From positions 930,001-994,000 of the forward strand of contig NZ_JASVDS010000001.1 of NCBI RefSeq assembly GCF_030285365.1: DNA of 64,000 bases, read 5' to 3'. Positions within the stretch are counted from its first letter, which is position 1, and each line of letters starts with the position of its first letter. Made by a program: the position numbers and the translations under genes. Below are positions 52,926 to 64,000 of the stretch, piece after piece. A model generated the notes under the pieces. The model saw only the letters and a program-made list of their open reading frames with translations, was not told the origin of the DNA and searched no databases. Origin of the DNA: Roseateles subflavus (lineage in GTDB: Bacteria; Pseudomonadota; Gammaproteobacteria; Burkholderiales; Burkholderiaceae_C).

Positions 52926-55879
52926 ATGGCCGCTTCGCTGTCCCGGCTTCGCCCTGAATCGCTCGCCATGCCGTCCACCACCCCCACCGAATCCATCGCC
53001 CCGAGCGAGCGCCGCGACGCCGTCGAGCCCGATTTCATTCCCTGCCTGGCGAGCTGGATCGAGCCAGCCCTGGCCGCGCTGAGTCCGTCGCTGCAGGCCC
53101 TCGAGGGCCTCGACGATGCGGAGCGCCGCGTCATTACCGAGGCCTTGCGCCAGCACCTCGAGCAGCAGCTGCATGCCAAGCTCGCCCGCGTGCTGGTCAT
53201 GGACATCAATGCCGCTCGCGTGCAGGGCCGGCTGAAGGCGCCGACGCCCGAAGCCCGCTGGGCGGAGTACCTCGCGCTGGCCGCCACGCCGCATCACTGG
53301 GCCGCACTGGGGGCGCAGTACCCGAGCCTGCTGTCGCGGGTCGAGTGGATCGTCAATCACAAGGTCCGCTTCGTCGCCACCCTCGCGCGCCATTTGGCCG
53401 AGGACCGCGCCCAGCTGGGCCGGCTCCTGCCCGCGTCGCCGGGCCGGCTGCAGCGCCTCGAGCTGGCGCAAGGGGACAGCCACAACGGCGGCGCCGGTGT
53501 CGCGCTGCTGCGGCTCGAGGGCGGGACCGTCGTCTACAAGCCGCGGCCTCTGAACACCGATCGCGCGCTGGCCGGCTTCCTGGCGCAAGTCCTGGCCGAG
53601 GTGCCGGGCCTGCCCCCCGAGGCGCGCGTGCGCGTGCCGGCGGTGATCGATGGCGGCGACCACGGCTGGAGCGAGTTCATCGTCCATCGCCATGCCGACG
53701 GCGAGCCGGAGCTGCAGCGCTTCTACCGCAACATGGGCCACTGGCTGGCCATCATGCGGCTGCTGGGCGGCACCGACTTCCACGGCGAGAACGTCATCGC
53801 GCAGGGCTGCCTGCCCATCATCGTGGACTGCGAGACGCTCTTCTGCCCGCGCACCGAGATCAAGCCCTCCGGCTTCGGGCAGGCCGTCGACAAGGCCGAC
53901 GAAGCCATGTTCGCCTCGCTGATGAAGACCGGCCTGCTGCCCGGCCGTGGCGCCTCGCTGGGCTGGCGCGGCGTGGACAACTCCGGCATGGGCAACATCC
54001 GCCAGCAGCAGCCGCGGATCAGCATTCCTGCACTGGTGGACGCCGGCCGGGATACGGTGCGCATCGGCCAGACGCTCGTCGAGGTCGAGATCGCCAAGAA
54101 CCACCCCTGCGAGACGCCCTCGCTGGAGCGCTACTGGGGCCAGGTGCTGGAAGGTTATGACGAGCTCACCGAATGCCTGCTCGCCCTGCATGGGCGCGGG
54201 GCGCTGGCACCGCTGCTGGAGCCGTTCAAGCCCTGCCACATCCGCCTCGTGCCGCGCGCGACGGAGGTCTACGCCGAGCTGATCCGCATGCTGTGGCATC
54301 CGATCTCGCTCGCGGACGAGGCGCCGGCCCGGGCGCGTGCGGCGGGCCTGCTGTCCCGTGCGGCGGCGCTGATCTCCACCACGCCCTCCGACCCGGTCGT
54401 CATCCAGGCCGAGATCGACGACATGCTGCGCGGCGACGTGCCCTACTTCCACACCACCGCGGGCCACGGCCAGATGGCGGGGCCGGGCGGCACGCGCTGG
54501 CTGCCGGTGTGCGACCTGGTGGCGCAGTCCCTGCAGGCCTGGGCGACCTCGGACCAGCGCCTGGATCGCGACATCATCAAGGCGTCGCTGCTGAGCGCCT
54601 ATCTCAACGACGGCTGGATGCCGACGGAGCGCTCGTTCCGCGTGATCGACGCCTCGCAGGAGGACCTGGAGGCGCGGCGCCAGGCCTGGGCGAAGCGCCT
54701 GCTGGAGCCCTTCCTGCAGACCTGCATCCGAGGTGAGGACGGCACCGCGACGTGGATCTCGCCGACGCTCGGCGCCACGGGCTGGGGCATCCAGGCCATC
54801 GACCAGAATCTCTACGGCGGCAATGCCGGCGTGGCGCTGCTGCTGGCCGCCTACCAGCGCGAGGTGGCCGCGGGCCGGGCCCTGCCGCTGCCCGGCGTCG
54901 ACGCGCTGCTGCAGGCCGTCATCCTCACCATGCGCCAGGGCCTCTACCGACAGGTGGAGCTGCAGCGCGCGGCGGGCAAGGTGCGGCCGCACCAGCCGGG
55001 CGCCTATCTCGGCATCGGCTCGCAGATCTGGGGCTGGCTGCAGCTCGAGGCGCTGGGGGCGATCGGCGCCGAGGCGGTCGAGTGCGCTTCGCTGACGGCC
55101 GAGTACATGCGCGGTTCCATCGAGGCCGACGAGACCTTCGACCTCCTGGCCGGCGCGGCCGGGGCCATTCCCGGCCTGCTGCTGCTGCACCGGCGCACGG
55201 GGCAGGCGGCCCATCTGGCGCTGGCGGTCGCGGCGGGGGACCACCTGCTGCAGGCCGCGAAGCGCGAGGGCGATCGAGCCTTCTGGCCCACCGCTGCCGC
55301 GCCCGAGGGCATGGGCGGCTTCGGGCATGGCACCGCCGGCATCGCCTGGGCGCTGTGGCGCCTGCACGAGGCCAGCGGCGAGGTGCGCTTCCTGCAGGGC
55401 GCGCGGGAGGCGCTGGCTTTCGAGGAATCGTTGTTCGATGACGCGGACCAGAACTGGCGCGACCTGCGCCACCTGGACGGCGTGAACTGCTCGACGGCCT
55501 GGTGCCATGGCGCCGTCGGCAATGGTCTGGCCTACCTCAGCTTCACCGCGCTGATCGGTGAGGACCGCGTCCGCGAGCGCGTGCGGCAGGCGGCCGGTGC
55601 GACCTTCCGCTTCGGCATGGGCTGGAACCACTGCGCCTGCCATGGCGATGCCAGCGCGCTGGAGCTGCTGCAGGAGGCGGCGGACCGCGGTCTCGCGCCG
55701 CCCGAGGTGAGCCGGGCGTCCGAGCTGGCGCGCCTGCTCGCGAGCCTCGACCGGCATGGCAGCCGCTGCGGCATCACCAATGAGGTGTTCTCGCCGTCGC
55801 TGATGACGGGGCCCGGCGGGATCGTCTACCAGCTGCTGCGCGCGCATCCCGACGCGCGGTTGCCGTCCTTCGTGCGGCC

Positions 55880-55883
<4 letters not shown>
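52926..55883 (+). CDS. lanM: Class II lanthionine synthetase LanM
   Basis: A 985-residue bifunctional enzyme that dehydrates Ser/Thr and cyclises Cys onto them. The dehydratase half has GDSHNGGAGVALLRLEGG, VVYKPRPL, GTDFHGENVIAQG and IIVDCETLFCP. The LanC-like cyclase half keeps the zinc ligands Cys860 (STAWCHGAVG) and Cys905/His906 (NHCACHGD), with GFGHGTAGIAWALWRL before them. The exact start is uncertain: ATG 52926 is used, GTG 52920 and ATG 52968 are alternatives. Its stop overlaps the exporter start. Confidence 0.95.
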
Positions 55884-57886
<2,003 letters not shown>

Positions 57887-57919
57887 CGCCGGGCGCTGAC
57901 GTGCCGTGGGCGCCCGGTG

Positions 57920-59179
57920 TCAGCGCCGCCCGAACATCATCTGCCGCGCCAGCGCCTTCTTCACCGGCGGCAGTGCCTGCAGGGCGGCGAGGCCCAGGCC
58001 GCGCAGGGCGGGGAGTGCGGGCCAGCGCCAGCTGAAGCTGCGGGCGAGGAAGTCCGTGCCGAGGATGGTGCTCCAGCGGTCCGGGCCGCGCTGCCACTGC
58101 ACGCGCTGCAGCGCCTGCGGGACGGCCGCGGCGAGTGGCGCGGCCGGATGCCGGTCCTGTGCCTGGCGCAGCGCCTCCACCAGCGCGTAGGCGTCGCGCA
58201 GGCCCAGGTTGAGCCCCTGGCCCGCCACGGGGTGCAGGGTCTGCGCCGCATTGCCGATGCGCACCACGCGCCCCTCGACCAGGCTGCGTTCCGCATTGAG
58301 TCCCAGCGGGAAGCACTTCAGCGGGCTGATGCCCAGCAGCGGCGGCAGGCCCGGCGGCAGTTGCTGGTTGATGACGGTGAGGCGCTGGGCGTCGGTGAGC
58401 CCGGCGACTTCATCCTCCTCCTGCGGCAGACACCAGACGAGCGCCGCACGCCGCGGCTGCTGCGCCGTGGGCGGCAGGGGCAGCAGCGCCAGCGGGCCGT
58501 TGCGGGTGAAGCGCTCGTAGGCGACGCCGGGGGGCGAGGCGGGGTCCAGGCTGACGGTGCCGACCCAGGCGTTCTGCCGGTAGTCGTGGCTCAGGCTCTT
58601 GCGCGCCTGCTCGGCGAAGACGCCGCCCTCGGCGATCACGACAAGATCGAAGCGCTCGGCGATGCCGGCATCCACCTCGACCTCGTCGCCCACGGCCCGG
58701 ATGCCCGCCACCGGCTGGCCAAAGCGCGTGAAGGCCTGGCCCGGGCACGCCTCGCCGTGGCGCAGCCACGCGGCCTGCAGCGGCGCCACCAGCTGGCCGT
58801 ACGCGAGCACGGCGCCCAGGCGCTCCACACCCTGCTCGTGGGCGTGGATGCTCACCACCGGCTGGCCGGCCTCGCCGAAGACCGGGTGGCGCAGCGTGGG
58901 CGGCGCCTGGCTCACGTGGACCTGCCGGATGGACTGCGCCGCGGCCTCGTTCCAGGCCTTGAGCCGCTGCAGCAGCTGCACGCTGCCCAGCGACAGCGCG
59001 AGGGTGCGGGGATCGCCGCTGATGTCCTTGTCCAGCGGACGGGCGTCGAAGAGATGAACCTGCGCCCCGGGCAGTCGCTGGGTGGTGAGCAGTGCCAGGC
59101 CCAGGCCCGCGGGGCCGGCACCGACGATGGCAACGCGCAAGGGGGCGGGCGGGGCGGAGGGCTCGTGGTCGGTGCTCAT
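57920..59179 (-). CDS. UbiH/UbiF-family FAD-dependent monooxygenase
   Basis: A 419-residue flavoprotein hydroxylase. The FAD-binding motif [16 protein letters not shown] is at the N-terminus and the second FAD motif [22 protein letters not shown] near residue 305. These are signatures of ubiquinone-biosynthesis hydroxylases. The start [11 protein letters not shown] is used, with longer upstream extensions not supported. It lies 34 bp from the end of the lanthipeptide exporter on the opposite strand, so it is unlinked to that system. Confidence 0.88.
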   Translation of the reverse strand: MSTDHEPSAPPAPLRVAIVGAGPAGLGLALLTTQRLPGAQVHLFDARPLDKDISGDPRTLALSLGSVQLLQRLKAWNEAAAQSIRQVHVSQAPPTLRHPVFGEAGQPVVSIHAHEQGVERLGAVLAYGQLVAPLQAAWLRHGEACPGQAFTRFGQPVAGIRAVGDEVEVDAGIAERFDLVVIAEGGVFAEQARKSLSHDYRQNAWVGTVSLDPASPPGVAYERFTRNGPLALLPLPPTAQQPRRAALVWCLPQEEDEVAGLTDAQRLTVINQQLPPGLPPLLGISPLKCFPLGLNAERSLVEGRVVRIGNAAQTLHPVAGQGLNLGLRDAYALVEALRQAQDRHPAAPLAAAVPQALQRVQWQRGPDRWSTILGTDFLARSFSWRWPALPALRGLGLAALQALPPVKKALARQMMFGRR

Positions 59180-59359
59180 GGCGATGGCGGTGCAGTGACG
59201 GGGCCGCGGCGGGGCGGCGTCGCCCGGGCGACAGATGCCCGCAGGCGGTGCCCCGGTATTGCGGGAGATCTGCACTATAGCGAGCCGGCTCGGCTACGCT
59301 GGCGCCCGATGCCATGGGCACCGGATGGGCGTTCAGCCCGGAACCAAGAAGGAATCAGC

Positions 59360-60340
59360 ATGCAATACCGTCGACTGGGCCGCAGCGGCCTGCAAGTGTC
59401 CGAGCTCTCCCTGGGCTCCTGGGTGACGTACCACAACCAGGTGGACACGCAGGCCGCCGTCGAGATGCTCGCCGCCGCGCGCGACGCCGGGGTCAACTTC
59501 TTCGACAACGCCGAGGTCTACGCCCAGGGCGCCAGCGAGCGCGTGATGGGCGAGGCCTTCAAGCAGCTCAAGTGGGCGCGCGAGAGCTATGTGGTCTCGA
59601 CCAAGTTCTTCTGGGGTCTGCAGCGCGAGGGCAGCACCGTCAATCTGCAGAACACGCTCAACCGCAAGTACCTGATGCAGGCCATCGATGGCTCGCTGAA
59701 GCGCCTGCAGCTGGACTTCGTCGACCTCATCTACTGCCACCGGCCGGACCCGCACACGCCCGTCGAGGAGACGGTGCGCGCCATGAGCGACATCATCACG
59801 CAGGGCAAGGCGCTCTACTGGGGCACCAGCGAATGGAGCGCCGCGGACATCCGCGCCGCCTGGGAGATCGCCGAGCGCCACCACCTCCACAAGCCGGTGA
59901 TGGAGCAGCCGCAGTACCACCTCTTCCATCGCAAGCGGGTGGAGCAGGAGTACGCGCGGCTCTATGAGGACATCGGCCTGGGCCTGACCACCTGGAGCCC
60001 GCTGGCCTCGGGGCTGCTGACCGGCAAGTACCGCGAGGGCATCCCGGAAGGCAGCCGCGGCTCGCTGGAGAGCATGAGCTGGCTGCGCGAGCAGCTCCAG
60101 CACCCGCAGCGCAACGCCGCCGTGGCCGAGCTGGCCGGCATTGCCGCCGAGCTGGGCGGCAACGTGGCGCAGCTGGCCATCGCCTGGGTGAACCGCAATC
60201 CGCGGGTGTCGACCGTGATCCTCGGGGCGAGCCGGATGAGCCAGCTGCAGGACAACCTCGCCGCCCTGGCGCTGACGCCCAAGCTCACCCCCGAGGTGCT
60301 GGAGCGGATCGACGCCCTGACCGCCTCGCTCGCCAACTGA
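59360..60340 (+). CDS. Aldo/keto reductase (potassium-channel beta-subunit type)
   Basis: A 326-residue NADPH-dependent reductase. Start block [21 protein letters not shown], catalytic DNAEVYAQG (Tyr) with Lys in [10 protein letters not shown] and His in DLIYCHRPD, and the cofactor region [12 protein letters not shown] are visible. The wording matches the voltage-gated-channel beta-subunit branch and YghZ. AAGGAA 5 bp before the ATG supports the start. Confidence 0.93.
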   Translation: MQYRRLGRSGLQVSELSLGSWVTYHNQVDTQAAVEMLAAARDAGVNFFDNAEVYAQGASERVMGEAFKQLKWARESYVVSTKFFWGLQREGSTVNLQNTLNRKYLMQAIDGSLKRLQLDFVDLIYCHRPDPHTPVEETVRAMSDIITQGKALYWGTSEWSAADIRAAWEIAERHHLHKPVMEQPQYHLFHRKRVEQEYARLYEDIGLGLTTWSPLASGLLTGKYREGIPEGSRGSLESMSWLREQLQHPQRNAAVAELAGIAAELGGNVAQLAIAWVNRNPRVSTVILGASRMSQLQDNLAALALTPKLTPEVLERIDALTASLAN

Positions 60341-60426
60341 GGGCCCGCCGCCGCCTCCCCCTGCCTGAAGGGGCGGGGCGGCCGATAGCGCCACGGCGGT
60401 CGCGCGGGGCCGCTAACATCGGCCGG

Positions 60427-63400
60427 ATGCTGGCCCGCTTCATTCGCTTTCGTCGCTGTCTGCTCCTGCCCCTGCTCACGGGGGCCCTGGTCGCCCAGGC
60501 CGGACCCCGGGCAGCGCCCGCGGCGACGGTGAAGCCGCCGGCAGCGGCAGCGTCCGCGGACGCACGGGCCGCGCCGGCCCTGACCGAGCCGCGTTTCGAG
60601 GCGGTGGGCGACGTCGCCTCCATCACCGACGGCGTCGTGTCCGCCCTGGCCCAGGACGGCCGCGGCTTCATCTGGATCGGCACCACGGCGGGCCTCGTCC
60701 GCTTCGACGGCTACCAGCTGCGCACCTACCAGCTCGGGAACGACAGCAAGCGCAACACCCCGGCCGGCACCAGCTTCGTGCGCTCCCTGCTGGCTTCGCA
60801 GGAAGGCGTGCTGTGGATCGGCACCGAGAGCGACGGCCTCGCGCGCTTCGACCCGCAGACCGACCGCTGGACCTTCTTCCGCAGCAAGCCCGACGACCCC
60901 AAGGCGCTCGCCCCGGGCACGGTGCGCGCGCTGGCCCAGGCGCTGGACGGCACGCTGTGGGTCGGCACGATCGGCGGCGGTCTGGACCGCTTCGATCCGG
61001 CCACCGGCCAGTTCACGCACTTCCGCCAGGGCGCGGCCAGCGGCCTCCCGGACGACCGCATCCAGACCCTGTTCATCGATACCCGGGGCGACCTCTGGGT
61101 CGGCACCTGGAACGGCGTGGCGCGCCTGCGCAAGGGCGCCGAACGCTTCGAGACGCTGTCGGTGGATGGCCGGCCGCTGGGCGAGCGCATCATCACGCTG
61201 CTGGCGGAGTCTCCCGACGGGCACCTCTGGGTCGGCACGCAGCAGGGCGACCTCCTGCGCCTGGGCAAGGACTCGCCGCAGCTGCAATGGATCGAGCTGG
61301 GCGAGCAGTCCGGCCGGCGTGACACGCTCTATGCCATGGTGGCGCCCGACCCGCAGCGTCTGTGGGTGGCGCGGGCCAGCGGCATCGAGGAGCGCGACCC
61401 CCTGAGCGGCCGCCTGCTGCGCCGCCTGCAGCACGACATCCGCCGCCCCTGGGGGCTGGCCGGCAACGATGTCCGCGCGCTGCTGCGCGACGCGGCCGGC
61501 TGGATCTGGGTGGGCAGCTACGGCGGCGGCCTGCAGCTGCACAACCCGGCCAACGCCGGGCTGTGGGTGCGGCACGCCGACCTCGACGAGCACAGCCCGC
61601 TGGCCCAGGCGGACGTGCGCAGCATCCTTCAGCTTCGCAGCGGCGCCGTCTGGATGGGCACGAACGAGCGCGGCGTGGCGATCCTTGACCGCGACCTGCG
61701 GCTCGTCGGCCACATCGCCCCGCAGGAGGGCGCCGGCTTCCGGGGGGGCCGCGTGGGCGGCCTGGCGCAGACGCCGGACGGCCAGGTCTGGGTCGGCACC
61801 GACACGGCGCTGTACCGCTTCAACGAGGCCCGGCAGCTGCTGGGCCACTACTCGGCCGGCAAGGGCCGCGTGCGCCGGCTGATGGCCGACGGCGCCGGCC
61901 GTCTGTGGGTCGCCACGCAGGACGGGCTCTATCACTACGACCGCGAGCAGGACCGGCTGCAGCGTGTGACGCTGGCGGGCGGTCGCAAGCTCAGCGGGGA
62001 CGTCAACGCGCTGGCCGAGGACGCCGAGGGGCGGCTGTGGGTCGGCGGCGAGGGCGGGCTGTACCTCCTGCCCAAGGGGGCGTCCGAGCTCGAGGAGATG
62101 CGCTCGCCGCCGGGCGCGGGGCTGTCCAACCACTCGGTGCTGGGCCTGCTGATCGACCGCCAGCAGCGCCTGTGGGTCGACACGGCCGCGGGCCTGCACC
62201 AGCTCAACGGCTGGAAGGGCCAGGAGGCGCTGTTCGAGCGCATCAGCGAGAAGCATGGCCTGGGCGGCAAGGCCTTCGGTGCGAATCTGATGGACGACGA
62301 GCAGGGCCGCATCTGGACCCATCGCGCCGTCTTCGATCCCAAGAGCGGCCGCCACCACGAACTCAGCGTGGCGGACGGCGCCGCCTTCGGCACGGGCTGG
62401 TTCCGGGCCTATGCGCGGCTGGACGACGGCCGCATGCTGGTCGGCGGCAGCAAGGGCGTGCTCGTCATCGACGCCGGGCGCTTCAAGCCCTGGACCTACC
62501 AGCCGCCGCTCGTGGTGTCCGAGATGCGCGTGGCCGGTGAGCGCACCCCGCCGGGCCCGGTGGGCGAGACCATCGTCCTCAAGCCCGGCCAGCGCGATTT
62601 CAGTCTGGAGTTCTCGGCGCTCGATTTCAGCAATCCGGCGGTGCTGAACTACCGCTACCGGCTGCAGGGCTATGACACGGACTGGGTCGAGAGCGAAGCC
62701 AGCCAGCGCATGGCCAGCTACACCAACCTGGACCCTGGCCGCTACCTGCTGCAGGTGCAGGGCAGCAACCGCGTCGGCCAGTGGAGCCCGCACGAGCTGC
62801 TGGTGCCGCTGCATGTGCAGCCGGCCTGGTGGCAGACGTGGTGGGCGCGGCTCGGCGGCGTGCTGGTCGCGCTGCTGGGGGTCTATGGGATCGTGCACCT
62901 GCGCACCGGCTACCTGCGGCGCGCCCAGGCCGTGCTGGAGGCCCGGGTGCGGGAGCGCACGCACGAGCTCGTCAGCCTCAGCCAGGCGCTCAAGGAGGCC
63001 AGCCTCACCGACCCGCTGACCGGCCTGCGCAACCGCCGCTTCCTGGCCCAGCACATCGAGTCGGACATCAACAGCGTGGTGCGCGGCTACGAGGGCGAGG
63101 TCCAGCGCCTGGCCCGCGAGCCGGGGCAGGACATCGTCTTCTTCATGGTCGACCTGGACCACTTCAAGCAGGTCAACGACGACTACGGCCACGCGGCCGG
63201 CGATGCCGTGCTGGCCCAGATGCAGGCCCTGCTGCGCCAGGTCTTCCGCGATGCGGACTATCTGATCCGCTGGGGCGGCGAGGAGTTCCTCGTCGTGGCC
63301 CGCAACACGGACCGCCACCATGCCGCCGAGCTGGCCGAGCGCGCACGCCGCACGCTGGCGCGCTACGAGTTCCGGCTGGACGACGGCCGCATGCTGCGAC

Positions 63401-63708
63401 GGACCTGCTCGCTCGGTTTTGCGGCCTTCCCGCTCTCGCCCAAGTTCCCGCGCGGGCTGGACTGGAGCACGGTGGTCGACCTGGCCGATGCGGCGCTCTA
63501 TGCCGTGAAGCGCGGCGGGCGCAACGGCTGGCTGGGCCTGGTGTCGGCCAATGTCGACACGCTGGAGGAACTGCGCGAGTGGAGCCGCCGGCCGCTGGCC
63601 GAATGGGCCGCGACCGGCCGGCTGGAGATGGTCGGGTCCGGGCAGTCGCGGCCGGAGTCGCCGCAGTCGCCGGGGGCCGGTGAGACGGACGGCGGATCGG
63701 GGCGTTGA
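60427..63708 (+). CDS. Beta-propeller sensor diguanylate cyclase
   Basis: A 1,093-residue protein. A signal sequence (LLLPLLTGALVAQAG) precedes two periplasmic propellers built from repeats such as GRGFIWIGTTAGLVRFDGYQ, GTLWVGTIGGGLDRFD and GDLWVGTWNGVARL. A Y_Y_Y domain (NYRYRLQGYDTDWVESE) follows, then one membrane helix (WWARLGGVLVALLGVYGIVHL), a coiled coil and a GGDEF domain with GGEEF at 950-954. It should make c-di-GMP in response to a periplasmic ligand. No EAL domain. Confidence 0.95.
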   Translation: MLARFIRFRRCLLLPLLTGALVAQAGPRAAPAATVKPPAAAASADARAAPALTEPRFEAVGDVASITDGVVSALAQDGRGFIWIGTTAGLVRFDGYQLRTYQLGNDSKRNTPAGTSFVRSLLASQEGVLWIGTESDGLARFDPQTDRWTFFRSKPDDPKALAPGTVRALAQALDGTLWVGTIGGGLDRFDPATGQFTHFRQGAASGLPDDRIQTLFIDTRGDLWVGTWNGVARLRKGAERFETLSVDGRPLGERIITLLAESPDGHLWVGTQQGDLLRLGKDSPQLQWIELGEQSGRRDTLYAMVAPDPQRLWVARASGIEERDPLSGRLLRRLQHDIRRPWGLAGNDVRALLRDAAGWIWVGSYGGGLQLHNPANAGLWVRHADLDEHSPLAQADVRSILQLRSGAVWMGTNERGVAILDRDLRLVGHIAPQEGAGFRGGRVGGLAQTPDGQVWVGTDTALYRFNEARQLLGHYSAGKGRVRRLMADGAGRLWVATQDGLYHYDREQDRLQRVTLAGGRKLSGDVNALAEDAEGRLWVGGEGGLYLLPKGASELEEMRSPPGAGLSNHSVLGLLIDRQQRLWVDTAAGLHQLNGWKGQEALFERISEKHGLGGKAFGANLMDDEQGRIWTHRAVFDPKSGRHHELSVADGAAFGTGWFRAYARLDDGRMLVGGSKGVLVIDAGRFKPWTYQPPLVVSEMRVAGERTPPGPVGETIVLKPGQRDFSLEFSALDFSNPAVLNYRYRLQGYDTDWVESEASQRMASYTNLDPGRYLLQVQGSNRVGQWSPHELLVPLHVQPAWWQTWWARLGGVLVALLGVYGIVHLRTGYLRRAQAVLEARVRERTHELVSLSQALKEASLTDPLTGLRNRRFLAQHIESDINSVVRGYEGEVQRLAREPGQDIVFFMVDLDHFKQVNDDYGHAAGDAVLAQMQALLRQVFRDADYLIRWGGEEFLVVARNTDRHHAAELAERARRTLARYEFRLDDGRMLRRTCSLGFAAFPLSPKFPRGLDWSTVVDLADAALYAVKRGGRNGWLGLVSANVDTLEELREWSRRPLAEWAATGRLEMVGSGQSRPESPQSPGAGETDGGSGR

Positions 63709-63810
63709 TCGGGGGCCGTGCGAGTGCCGTGCAAGGCCCGGATCAGGCCCTCCCGGGCCAACGGATCCAGGCCTCGCGGGCGCGGCGTCGCGGCCGCACC
63801 CGCGCCGCGA

Positions 63811-64000
63811 TCACTGCGGGCGGTAGGTCACGGTCAGCGTGTAGCTGCCGGCCGTGTAGCCCTTGACCAGCACGTAGCCATCGCTGTTGGCGGTGACGTT
63901 GATCGTGCAGGTCTCGGTGGCGGTGCTGCCGTCGGACTTGCAGCCATACGTGCTGGTGGTGGGCACGGAGCCGAGCCTGCCGTAGATGTCGATGTCGCCC
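63811..64000 (-). CDS. C-terminus of a secreted protein with PPC-like domain (5' part outside window)
   Basis: The minus-strand frame entering from the window end reads GDIDIYGRLGSVPTTSTYGC, then CTINVTANSDGYVLVKGYTA and GSYTLTVTYRPQ, and stops at 63811. This is the closing beta-sandwich of a bacterial pre-peptidase C-terminal domain, which usually ends secreted proteases. The rest of the gene lies beyond base 64000, so the catalytic part cannot be seen. Confidence 0.75.
   Translation of the reverse strand, partial: GDIDIYGRLGSVPTTSTYGCKSDGSTATETCTINVTANSDGYVLVKGYTAGSYTLTVTYRPQ

Noticed and set aside
59962-63321. Very long open frame opposite the diguanylate cyclase, and similar ones opposite glnE, yhdP, lanM and the kinase at 4.9 kb
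   Set aside because: Antisense frames stay open because of high GC at third codon positions; the opposite strand carries complete known domains.

Overview
The window is high-GC chromosomal DNA from a betaproteobacterium. Gene content and order point to the Burkholderiales, most likely a Roseateles/Mitsuaria/Rubrivivax-type organism. The markers are the hpf-ptsN-hprK cluster, divergent bamE and fur, leuS-lptE-holA, glnE divergent from yhdP with a nitrilase-family gene behind it, and a rhombosortase. The genus is inferred from these and is not proven. No tRNA, rRNA or CRISPR array was found.

Layout. 1-7712: a two-component pair cut by the window edge, thiL-pgpA-pncC and a hydroxyacid dehydrogenase, then a large cytoplasmic hybrid-type kinase. 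7723-17639 (all minus): a GGDEF-EAL protein, a cupredoxin, holA, lptE, leuS, an ExbD/ExbB pair, dapB and bamE. 17743-21812: fur, then hprK, ptsN and hpf on minus, then corA behind a structured leader. 21813-22613 has no convincing protein gene but carries a well-folded candidate small RNA on the minus strand. 22614-25770: a diiron ferritin-like protein and a GntR(YtrA)-ABC operon with a recognisable operator.

25770-28784 is a decayed, AT-richer accessory stretch. It holds IS3-type transposase remnants, a small zinc-ribbon membrane protein and a broken secreted-protein gene. Next comes a 1,096-residue protein that joins a phospholipase-C-type phosphoesterase, an alpha/beta hydrolase and a caspase-fold protease. 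32741-38264 is a tight six-gene cluster: a diiron oxygenase-like protein, a radical SAM enzyme, a hotdog thioesterase, a PLP aminotransferase, a LysE exporter and an HExxH protein. It looks like an undescribed small-molecule pathway built on an amino acid. An AraC regulator follows it on the opposite strand.

39891-52315 returns to housekeeping genes: a cupin, GST, an EamA exporter, GNAT, rhombosortase, glnE, yhdP, a nitrilase-family amidase, a lipoprotein and cutA. 52636-57886 is a compact class II lanthipeptide locus (precursor, LanM, ABC exporter). The window ends with a UbiH-type monooxygenase, an aldo/keto reductase, a beta-propeller diguanylate cyclase and the C-terminus of a secreted protein.
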